DNA of 64,000 bases from Talinum fruticosum. Its lineage: Eukaryota > Streptophyta > Magnoliopsida > Caryophyllales > Talinaceae. The notes under the pieces are model-generated. The model was given only the letters and a program-made list of their open reading frames with translations. It was not told the origin of the DNA and did no database searches. Positions 38,801 through 48,362 of the stretch are shown in pieces. Position numbers and translations under genes: made by a program. The first letter of the stretch is position 1; each line of letters opens with the position of its first letter. The stretch spans positions 265,501 to 329,500 of the forward strand of contig JAITYX010000077.1 of NCBI GenBank assembly GCA_021018815.1, written 5' to 3'.

Positions 38801-41800
38801 ATGTGGCATTTTTTTATTTTATTATTTGTTATCACTTTTGTAGGAGTGCGCGCGCAGGTTTACAAGCACATACATACAAGCATAAAATTGAAGACATACA
38901 AAATGAAAAATCAGGAAACAGCACCCTTACACATTCACTCTCAATATCTCTGAAAATTCGATCAGGAGAAACGGTTTGTTCTTTTCCCTGCATATGTAAT
39001 AGTACCTGTAAGTCAGCTAGATTGCACACTAATTTAAACAAATGAGTTGGCAGTTCAGACACCGGAAATAATACTCATTCAGTCATTCACCTAAGGAAGC
39101 CTTCTCAAAGGTACAAATGTGTAAACTTTCATTATTCATCTCCAGTGTCAGCAGATCAAGTTTCACGTAATAATCTTGCAGACCAGTTTCACTCTCAAAT
39201 TAACTAATTTAGGCATTAGTTTGAACCCTGAAAACTAGCCTAGAGAATCTTTCATTGGTTGGCATAGTCGCTATATATCACTCTCACATCCTTGGAAGGG
39301 TGTGTAACACAAGCATTACAGACCTATGGTAATGGCCACCAAAACCCATGGGTCATCCTCCAATTTGTCTATTAATTACACTTAAAGACGAATCCATCAC
39401 ACACATACAGGATAAATGGACCTTTTACCTGTGCAAAATGAAAGCAGCTATCTACCTTTAAATTTTCCATGTGTTACAAAATGAAAACAGAGGAGGATAG
39501 TTTAAAAACACAAGAAAATACATTTAAAACGCACTCTCTGTTCCTTTATATACCTCAAATACACCCTATCATAACACCATACCTACTGCCACCCCTACCA
39601 TAATACCATAACACATAATGACAAGTAGATAGAGGTTACCGATCTCAAGTGAGAGCTCAATCGCCATTCCTCATCCTTCCCAAAGAACAACATTTTGATT
39701 TATCTCTCATTATCCCTCTAATACCATAATACCATAACACATGATGACAAGTAGATAGAGGTTGCCAATCTCAAGTGAGAAGGAGAATCTTGGGCGCAAG
39801 GTGGTGACAGTTAAATATGGAGAGAACGATTTCGAGTGGTATCATTCCAGACAGAATGGTTCTTATGGACAAAGCCTTTGAAGGTATATCTCTATAGCAT
39901 GAGATATACTTCTACCCCACTTTTCCTTTGAGGTGGGGCTGGCTCCTCCATTTATTTTTGGCATGATCAGTGGTGTGAAGGTGCTCCCTTGAAAGTTCTT
40001 TTCCCTTCTCTTTTTGCCTTGGCGAGGAATAAGGATACTTCTATGGCTGATTATTTGGAAAGAGGTTCCGATAACATACTTTGGTCTCCAATTTTTATCG
40101 GTGAAGCCCCTCCGATGATGATACTATTCTTAGCCTCCTTGTCAAAATCAATGAGATTACTATAGAGAATTCCTCTCATGATATGGTTAGATGGGATCTC
40201 AATCACAAAGGGGTTTTCCCTGTTAAGTCTTTCTATTTGAAGCTCGCTTCCAATTGGGCTCTATCTTTCCAGCTCCCTACTGATTTTCATCTATCTTGGA
40301 AGCTCATTTGGAAGTATCTGCCGCCTTTAAAAGATAAAAATGTCTTTTTATGTGTGGGAAGATTGTCCTGGGAATATTTTAAGTTGTGATAATTTACAAA
40401 GGAAACGAAAAAATTTTGGTGAATAGATGTCCTATGTGCAAAGCTGATTTAGAATCCACTAATCATTTGTTGTTGCATTGCCCTTTTCTTAGAGCTTTGT
40501 GGCAGTTAACTTTTAGTTGTTTGGGTGTCACTTGGGTTGTTTCTAGTTCTACTAAGGAATATCATCCGGCTTGGGAAGGCTACTTTGGGAGAAAAGCTAA
40601 AGAGAAGAAAGCCTTGCTTATCCACATGCCATTTTTGGAGCATTTGGGGTGAGAGAAATAGGAGAGTCTTCGAGGAGTGGAAACTTCTCTTAGTCGCTAT
40701 AAGTATAGTTTCTCAAGACTCTCTACTTTTGGGAGAGTGGTACTTTTAGGATAGTGGTAATTTCTATCAATCTTCTTTTGATATTGTAGATTTTGTGGAT
40801 AGTCTACATTTTGGTTGTACATAGTCCTTTTTGTAGGATGCTTGCTTTGCATCCACCTTTTTCATTTATATTTATATATATTTCGTTTTTCTTATCAAAA
40901 AGAAACCATCCAGCCCTCCATCTCCTTCTCTTTCTCCTCCGGCACATAAGAAAAAGGCCAAAAACTAGTGTGGCATCAGGTTAGAGGGAGGGTGACTACT
41001 GTTCTTTCTAGTTGTAAGAAGGTTATTCATTGTAAGGGGCTACAAGACCGTACGTTGTTAGTTGTATAAGAAGTTGTAAGGAATTGTTAGGTTTAGTTGT
41101 TAAAATTGTACAAAATTGTAGGATAGGTGGGAGGGACCGGAAACTTCTCTTATTCACTATAACGATAAGTTTCTCAAGACTTTGCTTTTGGGATAGTGGT
41201 AATTTCTGCCACTCTTCTTTTGATATTGTAGATATTCTGGATAGTCTACATTTTGGTTGTACATAGTTCTTTTGCAAGATGCTTGCGTTGCATCCACCTA
41301 ATTCATTTATATTTATATATATTTCTTTTTCTTATTAAAAAAAATACCATCCACCCCCTCCATCCCCTTCTTTTCCTCCTCCGGCACATAAGAAAAAGGC
41401 CAAAAACCAGTGTGGCATCAATGGTTAGAGGGTGACTACCTGTTCTTTCTAGTTGTAAGAAGGTTATTAGTTGTAACGACCTATAAGTTGCTAGTTGTAC
41501 AAGAAGTTGTAAGGCCATAAGAAGTTGTAAGTAACAATTGTAAGTGTTAAAAATTGTACAAAATTGTAAACAATTGCACGAAAGAGTTGTAAGAAGTTGT
41601 AAAGAACTATACTTTAAATTAAAGCTAAAAAGAACAAGGCAGCCCAATGTACGACATATCTCATACATAATTCAAGTTATTGTTTTCGAATCCCAATTCC
41701 TCGATGTGAAGCATAGACTTCTATGTGATCTGTTACTTTTTTCCTTTTTTTTTTTTTTAAGGAAACTAAGGTAGAGCACGGTGCCAATTGAATGGATTTT

Positions 41801-44800
41801 AAGAAGCCAGTAATGATAGAAGTTTGATTTCCAGGGGTGAGGAAGGAGAACTACTTCTTACATGGTAAAGGTCAGCACAAGGGGAGATGTAGATGGGATT
41901 TCAACCCAACCTTCTGCCAATCCCAGCAAATAAATTCAGCTAACACCCACAAGAGAGAGAAAACCTAATTGTATATATCTGCAACAATAAGATGAGATTT
42001 ACTATTACAATGGGTATTGTGGTCGTGAGAGAACGGAATATGGTGTCAAAAATCCAACATGGTGGTTGACATAGTTGCCCAAAGGATCCCAAGTCCCATA
42101 CCTACCCCTCCCCAAAAGAAAGGCAGTCAGAAAAGAAAAGGTCAAGAGCTGGTGAAATCCAAACATTGCCAACAAGTGGCAGCATAGACAAGTGCCATGG
42201 ACCTATGGTATATAAGATGAAGACATGGATGATAAGGGAAGCAGTGGAAAGTGAAGTGCCTGCTCCATTGAAGCCGCATTTCAAGGAAAAATCCTATGTT
42301 CATTTGGAAATTTGAAAATAATATCATCTTGGAAAATTTTTCCCTCTCAAACACATCTTCTCAGAAAATTGAAATAGAAAGATAATCCCTGCATAATCAC
42401 TCAAACAATTTTGAATCAAATAAGAGATTACGTTTCTAACAGATACACTATACCAACCGTATTTTGATTCTCCTAGGCATGTAATCAAAATTAGTCTACC
42501 TCTTGTTTCCCTCTTCGATTCCTGCCATTCTCTAAGTGCTACAAAAACATGTAATGTTCTCAATGAGGTAGAACCATGAAAGCTACAACAATGCTCCTCA
42601 ACGTAAACTTGCAAATTAGCATATGTCTTTCGATGCATAATGTAAACTTGAGACGATGGGATGTATCTCTTCACACACAACCACATCTGAAGGCAAGGTG
42701 CAATGAATATACAGAAAATCCTTCCTGAAAATCCACACTGGACTCCATTAATTCTACATTCTGCCCTTAAGATAATAATGATGCAGAGCCATAGATATCC
42801 TCTAAGAATACCCATTACCCCTGCACTCGTCATTAGGTAGCACATCTTCAGAACCTACTTCTTATTCAGTTTCTTTAGCAATCTTGTAAACTGAACCCAT
42901 GCGCAGACTGAATACCCCTCTAGTCATCAGAAATAATACAATGCCCTCAAACTCCATTGTACAATACCTATTTCAAGTAAGCCTCAAAACCATGCTAGAT
43001 CCCTTCAAAGAATGTACTTGTTATATACAAGAGAATAGTAGTGGTAAGACATCATTCTAACTTACCTACATGCAATGTAAAGACAAGCAGCTGCAACCTG
43101 GTCAGCTCTACGTCCGCGGGTGAAATTCTTCATAAGAGCAATCTACAACAGAGGAAGATTCCCAAGTTCTGTGATAATGACAAATTGAGCATATCTTAAA
43201 ACATCCATTAGTGAAACTCACCTCATAGAATCTCTTAGCTGGTAGGCATATTTGGTCTCCACCGCCCACACCTAAGCTATCAGCAATAGTACGAATGGTA
43301 TATTCAGCTGTAATGAGATACGAAGAGTACAGTTAGACATTGGGATCATAGTGAAAGAAATACAAGATCATTCTAAGCTTTCCTTTGCTCCCCAGACCAC
43401 GTGTTCTTAATAAAAACAGAAGCATAAGGAGAGTTCTTGTATTGAACGAAATAAGGACTTGGAAGTTGGAATGCATGAAACAAAACCAAGACTACAAATA
43501 TTCATATCTAAATCACAATGGCAAATGATCATCCATTACAATAGCCCATTCCTACCCCCTTCCCCCCTAAAAAAGGGGGTATACCAAAGCTGAGAGCTAG
43601 AACTCGAAATCTGCAGCTCAGTTTCGTCAAAGCTTGGTCAAACCTAGCTTGTCTTGGCCCAGGTGCTTATTGGATCAATCCAAACCAGAGCCTAATTGCC
43701 ACTAGGATTCACCACATCCATCATAATATCAATGTATGTACGTACATGTATATGCACATGCACATACACTCACACACATGCGCGCGCATACGAGTATATA
43801 CGTACATACCTAAGATATGTAGGCACATACACAAGATATGCACATACATGTACAAAAATGTGAATATCTACACATGTGCTTATATATCGGAGTACGTGTG
43901 CGTGTGTGTATGCGTAGAGGTATGTGAGAGCATGCATATACGTATGTATATATATGTGCGCATGTGTTTATGACATATGTTTGTATGTGTATATTTTATA
44001 CGGCACATAAAGACATAAAGCTATTAGACTGATGTGCATATATAAAGCTCGCATTCTTCATTGGTTCTCAGCCGGATAAAAACTGCTCCAGCCCCTCCCA
44101 CCACCACTACAACACTAACCCTCTGACTTGCCACCATCACTAAACCCCCTCCCTTTCATCTCCCATGCTTTCTCTATCCATCCTCCTCTCTCTACTTTGC
44201 CATTACCACTGCCACCTTGAGGAAACCCAACATCCAGCAAGTAGCCACAGCAGTGCTTACGAAACTATGATATGTATATACTGAGAAGAGAAGTAACACT
44301 GTCTCATGACCACAATTGAGAAGATAGAAATGTAATACTATGCCATTTTGAGCATTTATGTGAAATACAAGCCACCTTTAGTAGAAAATGGGGTCACTTT
44401 GGCCCAATGTCTGTCCCCACCTCTAGAGACAAGGTCAATTATGGTATGCGTAATTTTTTACTTGTTGGAACTGCTGATTCAAGAAGAGTACAACCAAGCA
44501 ACAAATGAAGCGCAAGTCAAGTCCAAGCACAATATTTTCACGCTTCTTAGGCCCAAGCTTATCATCTTAACCAAACTGTATTGCAACAAAACCAAGCTTG
44601 GCCACGACTCACCTTAATTACACACCTACACCTGACAAAAGAAAAGGGAAGGAAACCCAAACTGAGGAAGAAGGAACCCTGATTCCAATCCCACAATGAG
44701 AACATCAATGAATATGGATGACAGATTCCCAAATGGTGATCATGCATCAGAGTTCACGGTAGCTTGTTAGATAATACATATGCTGTAAAACTTCCAGCAT

Positions 44801-45520
44801 CACTTCAGCGCAAGCCTAAACCAGACCAATTGAAACTAGTAGAAAAGTAAATTATCAAAGAACGAAAAGAAAGTATACAGACAAAAGTTGCATGGGCAGT
44901 TTTTATGTTACGAGCACATCAATTTGAACTTGACAGGCACATACCGTTACTTAGAGTCCTTTCACGCGACGCAGAATTATCACCTTGGATGGTACTGACC
45001 AAGTTTCCAGCTAACCGGCTCTGTTACAGCCAAGACTACAATTAAAAATTCTAGATAACATTATGTATGATTCTCTTCCCTAGTTGAACCAAAAAAAAAC
45101 ACTTGTAGTATAATTATCAATTTAAAAAAACCAAAAACACATACATGTCCCCCAGCATCTTTTACGAAAGTTGCTTCAGTTGAATATATATTTTCTTCGA
45201 GAACTTTGCCACAATGGAAACAACATCTAAGAACATGAAGAGGTATTAGCAGGTGAAGTAGCTGAATACATAAACAAATATTGAATACTAATAAAAAAAC
45301 ATATGGTTGAAATTTAACGGATTTAAAATTCACAGAGCTAGAGTAACACAGGTTCCTAGTAAGGCCGGATCCAAACTATCGGTAATGAACATAAATACTA
45401 GTTAAAATAAATCATTAATTCAGGTATAAACTATAAGCGGACTCACATAAAACCCAGATCAGTCTGCTCAACAGTGACATGTCTTCTGCAGTGATTGCAC
45501 CAGCGCCGCTTCGTCTCCAT
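11443..45520 (-). CDS. BRF1: BRF1, TFIIB-related subunit of RNA polymerase III factor TFIIIB (19 exons, complete)
   Basis: Exons in coding order: 45520-45447, 45226-45145, 45020-44945, 43307-43222, 43142-43066, 38987-38931, 38262-38150, 36391-36312, 29474-29388, 23040-22960, 22340-22194, 22095-21964, 19089-19038, 18962-18847, 15708-15628, 13429-13301, 12725-12645, 12159-12106, 11649-11443. They sum to 1,812 nt (603 aa plus stop), all GT-AG and in phase. Residues 7-30 form the TFIIB zinc ribbon (WCNHC; CFHC). Two cyclin-type repeats follow ([37 protein letters not shown]; later [36 protein letters not shown]). [13 protein letters not shown] is a plant BRF1 hallmark. [19 protein letters not shown] (~413 on) opens the TBP-binding Brf1 domain. 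The C-terminus is acidic. Known role: recruits Pol III to tRNA, 5S and U6 promoters with TBP and BDP1. Length is normal for plants; the 34-kb span is due to intron insertions. Confidence 0.96.
13928..14090. repeat. Tandem partial duplication, ~96-bp period, in BRF1 intron 15
   Basis: Two neighbouring copies share 'gagtagctaatg', 'ctactgga', 'gttactaagt', 'gtttggc' and a TTTTACATC string, starting near 13930 and 14026. Non-coding. Confidence 0.7.
14605..14885 (+). mobile_element. LINE 3' fragment in BRF1 intron 15
   Basis: It contains 'ctggaagtttggaagatgg' followed by the family tail 'catgatgatttttgtaatt', TTGTACATAGGTGACATCCC, TTGGTGTCTACTCG and an A-rich end. The same layout occurs at 28.66-29.04 kb, so both derive from one LINE family. 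Antisense to BRF1; 5' truncated; no functional ORF. Confidence 0.65.
16042..17375. repeat. Two diverged direct repeats about 1.1 kb apart in BRF1 intron 14
   Basis: 16042-16240 and 17173-17375 share 'tttgaatattatta', a 'ggcaa.ttggt' string, 'atattgtctttaacatga' and a purine-rich segment with GAGAGAAA-type runs. The first copy also holds a perfect 24-bp tandem duplication (GGAGTAGTTGCCTC unit, 16208-16255). The pair could be ends of an old element; no coding sequence lies between them. Confidence 0.5.
17487..18080. repeat. Three-copy tandem repeat, ~204-bp unit, in BRF1 intron 14
   Basis: Landmarks recur in order three times: 'ctgttatggtat' (17518, 17694, 17898), CACTA followed by TTCTAAACCACATCCTC, AAAGTCACTTGGAAGGTAAG, and 'catatccaaaagctta'. 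Units 2 and 3 are spaced 204 bp. Unit 1 lacks about 28 bp present in the others ('aactgacttcctcgtaagtg' segment). Copies differ by scattered substitutions. Non-coding. Confidence 0.85.
19090..21963 (-). other. BRF1 intron 12, 2.9 kb
   Basis: AT-rich and pyrimidine-rich sequence with one microsatellite. The C/T-rich stretch around 20.73-20.93 kb gives open frames but they are low complexity (Ser/Phe/Pro) with no recognisable domain. No other feature supported. Confidence 0.7.
19871..19912. repeat. (GT)n-(GA)n compound microsatellite
   Basis: Fourteen uninterrupted GT units (19871-19898) are followed by a GA run. Intron 12 of BRF1. Confidence 0.95.
23840..24074. mobile_element. Possible MITE with imperfect inverted ends
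   Basis: The left end 'ttaggcgtttacattagctg' resembles the reverse complement of the right end, 'ttaggggtgtttggcaatta'. The interior repeats AAAGCTnATTT-type motifs on both arms (AGCTTTTTGGAT, AAAAAGCTAATT). GGTGTTTGG-type ends are common in plant hAT MITEs. No target duplication established. Confidence 0.4.
24490..25090 (-). mobile_element. LINE 3' fragment (zf-RVT region) in BRF1 intron 9
   Basis: On the minus strand the frame reads [20 protein letters not shown], then [20 protein letters not shown], the cysteine-rich zf-RVT domain at the end of plant LINE ORF2, then broken frames ([19 protein letters not shown]). The 3' end at low coordinate carries TTTTGTACATAGGCGGCATC, TTGGTGTCTCATTAATAC and a short A-rich tail. 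Same family as the 27.3-27.65 kb fragment; same orientation as BRF1. Confidence 0.8.
25490..26620 (+). mobile_element. Truncated L1-type LINE in BRF1 intron 9
   Basis: Broken frames match the same ORF2 segment as the copy in RSH1 intron 5: 'ggcttgaagttttgacacag' (GLK.F region), [39 protein letters not shown]. It ends with GGATGCTTGCTTTGCATCC and 'ttatcaaaaaaa'. Many stops, so inactive. Antisense to BRF1. Confidence 0.82.
27283..27660 (-). mobile_element. LINE 3' fragment in BRF1 intron 9
   Basis: On the minus strand [20 protein letters not shown], then [17 protein letters not shown] and WRERNCRIF match the post-zf-RVT tail of plant LINE ORF2. The 3' end shows TTTTGTACACTGGTGACATC, then CTGGTGTCTTTC. 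Sense relative to BRF1, truncated at both ends of the coding region. Confidence 0.78.
28660..29195 (+). mobile_element. Two consecutive LINE 3' tails, head to tail
   Basis: The first (28660-29045) runs from 'gagatggataaagaaaagtt' through 'ggaagatgattccag' to TTTTGTACATGGGTGACTTT, TTGGTGTCTC and a 'ttatccaaaaaatgg' end. A second, shorter tail follows at once (~29050-29195: 'tttttggattttgcaaatag', GATGGGTAGCATCCCCTTGG, A-run). Both lie in BRF1 intron 9, antisense to the gene. Confidence 0.65.
30250..35170 (-). mobile_element. Near full-length but decayed L1-type LINE in BRF1 intron 8
   Basis: Read on the minus strand: ORF2 endonuclease piece with [17 protein letters not shown] (~32810-32880, GDFN motif of the EEP nuclease), reverse transcriptase with [37 protein letters not shown] and [17 protein letters not shown] (~31500-31740), the [14 protein letters not shown] and LGKWxWRF regions, and a trace of the KSFYLKLAS segment near 30260-30330, where the element is 3'-truncated. 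33.8-35.17 kb probably holds the 5' UTR/ORF1, less certain. Many frameshifts make it inactive. It belongs to the same family as the copies at 2.9, 25.5 and 39.8 kb, and accounts for much of the 6.8-kb intron. Confidence 0.85.
35225..35531. mobile_element. Foldback element (long imperfect palindrome), MITE-like
   Basis: The left arm (~35225-35375) and right arm (~35387-35531) are reverse complements over about 140 bp with scattered mismatches and small indels; for example 'aatgccaaatgcatatgcgt' on the left pairs with ATGCATTTGGCATT on the right, and GAAGAGTTTTTATAG with TATAAAAACTCTTC at the loop end. The loop is short (tens of bp). No ORF. Located in BRF1 intron 8 beside the LINE 5' region. 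Confidence 0.85.
35790..35831. repeat. (TA)n microsatellite
   Basis: About 21 uninterrupted TA units in BRF1 intron 8. Confidence 0.95.
37033..37100. repeat. Perfect 34-bp tandem duplication
   Basis: The unit starting AGTAAGACCCCGTGCACC and ending CATAGCTTCAC occurs twice without mismatch (37033-37066, 37067-37100) in BRF1 intron 7. The absence of divergence suggests a recent event. Confidence 0.95.
39595..39778. repeat. Direct repeat of ~60 bp at the 5' edge of a LINE
   Basis: The block with 'taccataacacat' and GACAAGTAGATAGAGGTT followed by ATCTCAAGTGAGA occurs at ~39600-39654 and ~39724-39778. The LINE sequence begins right at the end of the second copy. Confidence 0.75.
39773..40905 (+). 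mobile_element. 5'-truncated L1-type LINE in BRF1 intron 5
   Basis: Broken ORF2 C-terminal frames: 'gagaaggagaatcttgggcg' at the left edge, [20 protein letters not shown] (~40188-40247), [32 protein letters not shown] (~40415-40475). The tail is GGATGCTTGCTTTGCATCC, then 'tttcttatcaaaaa'. Antisense to BRF1 and inactive. Confidence 0.85.
40675..41600 (+). repeat. Tandem duplication of a LINE 3' end plus its flank
   Basis: Unit 1 (~40675-41130) and unit 2 (~41138-41600) contain, in the same order, the LINE tail (GATATTGTAGAT, CTACATTTTGGTTGTACATA, 'gatgcttgc.ttgcatccac', 'tttatatatattt') and the flank ('cctccggcacataagaaaaa', CCAAAAAC.AGTGTGGCATCA, 'gttctttctagttgtaagaa', then AGTTGTAAG-rich sequence). 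The second LINE part is cut to about 200 bp. Because the flank is duplicated with the tail, this is a segmental tandem duplication, not two insertions. Confidence 0.82.
43730..43995. repeat. Alternating purine-pyrimidine tract (CA/TA/CG rich)
   Basis: About 260 bp of TACGTACATG, 'catgcgcgcgcatacg' and 'gtgcgtgtgtgtatgcg' type sequence with few breaks of purine-pyrimidine alternation. Such sequence can adopt Z-DNA. BRF1 intron 3. Confidence 0.8.
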
Positions 45521-45529
45521 AACCAAGCA
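45468..45529 (-). promoter_or_regulatory. Upstream overlapping ORF at the BRF1 start codon
   Basis: An ATG at 45529-45527 lies 9 nt upstream of the BRF1 ATG (45520) in another frame. It opens a 20-codon ORF ([12 protein letters not shown]...KTCHC) that ends at 45468, inside BRF1 exon 1 (the same frame is open upstream to an earlier ATG at 45794). If the mRNA leader includes it, ribosomes could start out of frame. The BRF1 ATG is chosen because its frame encodes the zinc ribbon. Confidence 0.6.
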
Positions 45530-45840
45530 TTAATAGCAAATTCTTGGGAATTGGAGCGTAAGGGAGGATGAGAGTCAACGGACAAGGGGAGAGAGCCGGA
45601 GAAAAATATGCCGGCGATGGCAGAGCGAGAGTCGGAAAGCGTGAGGTAGCCGGAGGGCCAGAGAGAGCCGGAGAGCGAGAGGTAGCCGGAGAGAGAGCCC
45701 AGGACGGCAGAGAGGGAGCCGAAAAGGGAGAGGGAGCCTGGAGCAGAGACCGAGGGAGGGGCGAGGGGGTTAAACGAGCGAGGTATGCCGGCACTGCGGC
45801 TAATGACAGAACGAGGAGAGGGGTTAATTTCAGCGTTTTA
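45521..45840 (-). promoter_or_regulatory. BRF1 5' flank, GC-rich with GCCGGAGAG repeats
   Basis: Directly upstream of BRF1. On the plus strand motifs such as 'gagagccgga' and 'gcgagaggtagccggaga' recur several times between 45590 and 45740 amid AT-rich surroundings. Probably leader/core promoter; no TATA box recognised. Open frames on both strands here reflect the purine/pyrimidine bias and are not called as genes. Confidence 0.5.
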
Positions 45841-46800
45841 TTTTATAAAATTCTTCCTAACTGTAGGATTACAATTTTATGAATTTTTTAATATTTTTAA
45901 GAATTAAGATTTTTTATTTTATACTGTATATAAATTTTATTTCATAAAAAATTTTATTATTATTTTAAGTAGTTAATGTTATTCAAATACTTATTATAAA
46001 TTTTTAAATAATTTATTTAATTAATAATTTTTAATTTATATATAATTTGTAAGTTTTGTTTTATTAAAATTTTTATCATTATTTTAATTAATCAAAAGTA
46101 CAATGATAAATTTGAGTTTTGTAATGAAGAAAGAGACAGAGCCTAATGGAAGAGAGATTATTTTGAATTTTTTTAATATTTTGGTTGAAATTTTTATTTT
46201 GTGAATCATGTGTTCATATTTAATTATGAAAAATGAACCTAATTTACAAAGGGTAATCAAATCTTATTTTTTTCAAGGATCCCCCTCGAAAGTTACTGAT
46301 ATGATACCAAATATTAGTAACTAATGGTGATTTAAATTTAAATAAAATTAAAAAAATTATTTTTATTGTTTACTTTGTACATTTAACATTTTTCTATATT
46401 TTATTAAATATGATCCATCGACTAATGATTAATTTTCTCTCATATAATCTAAATTATTCTAAAGGATTAGGTTTTTTTTTTGTCTTCTTCTGTTGCTTAT
46501 AAGCTGAGTTATACTTTCAAAATTATAAAGCTGAATCCTCACTAAATATTTCATAATATGGGCATCAAAATAAATAATATCATAAGATACATTAAATTCG
46601 TAATTTTGCAAGCTAATTTATAATCTACGAGTATAATTAGTTTATCGATAGTAGTATTTTATGTTAATGTTCCAATTATATTACATTGATAAATTTTAAT
46701 ATTATTTAATAAAAATAAATAACATTGTTAAGATTTGAAAGTTATGTGTTTGCTTATATAATAAGTCCTTGAATTAAAAGGGTGAGTGTATCTTGATTAT
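45841..46800. other. AT-rich intergenic stretch
   Basis: Long runs of AAATTTTTAAT-type sequence, no ORF of substance and no RNA gene recognised. Confidence 0.6.
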
Positions 46801-47029
46801 TTGCGGCACCTCGTGATCGTCCTTCAATTCATTTTAATTACATGTTCACAATTTAGTTTGAAAACTCAAACTTTGCGGATATATCATGTTGAGTACCATC
46901 AAGAAATCGAGTACAAACTTCATCTCCTGTAAATTTTGATTACAAGTCATTCTAAATGCTTTATAAACTTTTCTAAGTGATTTAGAATCTTTTACGAATA
47001 TTATAGATACTATCGCATATATTTTCACT

Positions 47030-48345
47030 TGATTATGACTTACTCGGAAAGCATGCTCTTGCCTATCATTTCACACACGGTTTTAAGTCACTCGGACAAC
47101 ACTCATACATATTGCATGTTCAAACACTTGCTCTAACGTGCATAAACTCGAGTCCGACTTTGTAACCTAAGTTTAATTGAATTACTGCATTAATTCAAAG
47201 TCGGCATGTTTCGTTTGAACTATGCTTGTCTAGATCAAGTTCCTTTCTTGTGATATTTTCTCTATTAGACTTGTTTTACTTGTAGACTCACTCAAATGGA
47301 ATTTGAGTATAATGGATATTAGACTCGGAAAATTCCACTCTTTCGAGGACTCGAGATAATTATACTCTTAATTATCTTAATTAAAATTATTATATGTGTC
47401 TAATCTTAGACCAAAGTATTTTATACTTTGAGAACCAAATTGATTTACTTTTGTAGGTTATTCAAACGAGGCTATCCTACTTTTGAATTACAAAAGTAAC
47501 CGGTTTCAAGATGTCAAATCACTAGCGAGACAAGACTTTTTCTACTTTTGACCAAGGATCGGACATCTGTGTCGGGGTTGTCTGTTTCCAAAATTGGAAA
47601 TCTTCGACGCTAAGCTCAACGGTGATTTCCACCCTACCTTTCGAGACATCACAAGTGGATTGGGACACCCAAAGAAGTCAAGAGTCGTTGCTCAACGATC
47701 ACACCTCAACGGACATTTTTACGAGTCACTCGGAAAAGCCATTACAACGATCACAAAGGACTTATAATCGGAAGATAGTCACAACGGCTAATATGCCTGG
47801 TCATCTATATACGAAGTCACTTCACAAGACGAGAAGATTTGCTTGAACCTATTGCTTGAAATTATATTTACGTATAATTCTCATTCAATCTTCTACTTAC
47901 AACTCCAACTCGTACTTAACATATTTACGAGTTGTAAGGTCTTATGATCGATCACGGACACTTGTTCTTACTTTACGAGTAAGGTCCCTTGGCTGAGCTG
48001 TAAGGGTTAACTCAGCTCGGTCGTCCCTAGCTGTAAAGGTTACCTCGGTTAGGAAGTACTACATCACATAAGGGAGCTTCCAAGTCTAGGAAAATCTTAT
48101 AAGGAATTGTATAAGGGAGCAATTCGGTTGAGTCTTTCTACTTGTATTTTGTGGATTTAAAATAGTGGATTTGACTTGTTGCTTGGATTAGCACTGCCAG
48201 TGGTTTTCACGCCGAGGAGGGTTTCCACGTAATTTACGAGTTAACATTTTTATGAGTTTAATCTAGAATCGGACTACCTCAAAGTCGGTTTTAGATTTTA
48301 ATCTTCCATTATTTGTTTAAATTTACCCTTCACCATATTCACTCC
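47030..48345 (+). mobile_element. Copia-like LTR/5' region repeat, forward arm
   Basis: It shares a long series of landmarks with the reverse complement of 51775-53330: 'aatggatattagactcgg' type strings, 'taaggtcccttg', 'ctagctgtaaaggtta', 'tttgtggatttaaaatagtg', 'gagggtttccacgtaa', and a terminal 'tattcactcccgtctatgg'. The last matches the TATTCACCCCCTCTAGG motif common near the 5' end of plant Copia elements. No gag-pol. Diverged from its partner, so an old non-autonomous or solo remnant. Confidence 0.6.
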
Positions 48346-48362
48346 CGTCTATGGTAACTTAG

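Noticed and set aside
309..45520. Functional link between RSH1 and BRF1 (stringent response and Pol III)
   Set aside because: The genes are convergent neighbours acting in plastid and nucleus; adjacency alone does not support co-function in plants.
45568..45882. Plus-strand Gly/Arg/Glu-rich frame upstream of BRF1
   Set aside because: Product of GCCGGAGAG-type repeats; low complexity and no start or splice context of a gene.
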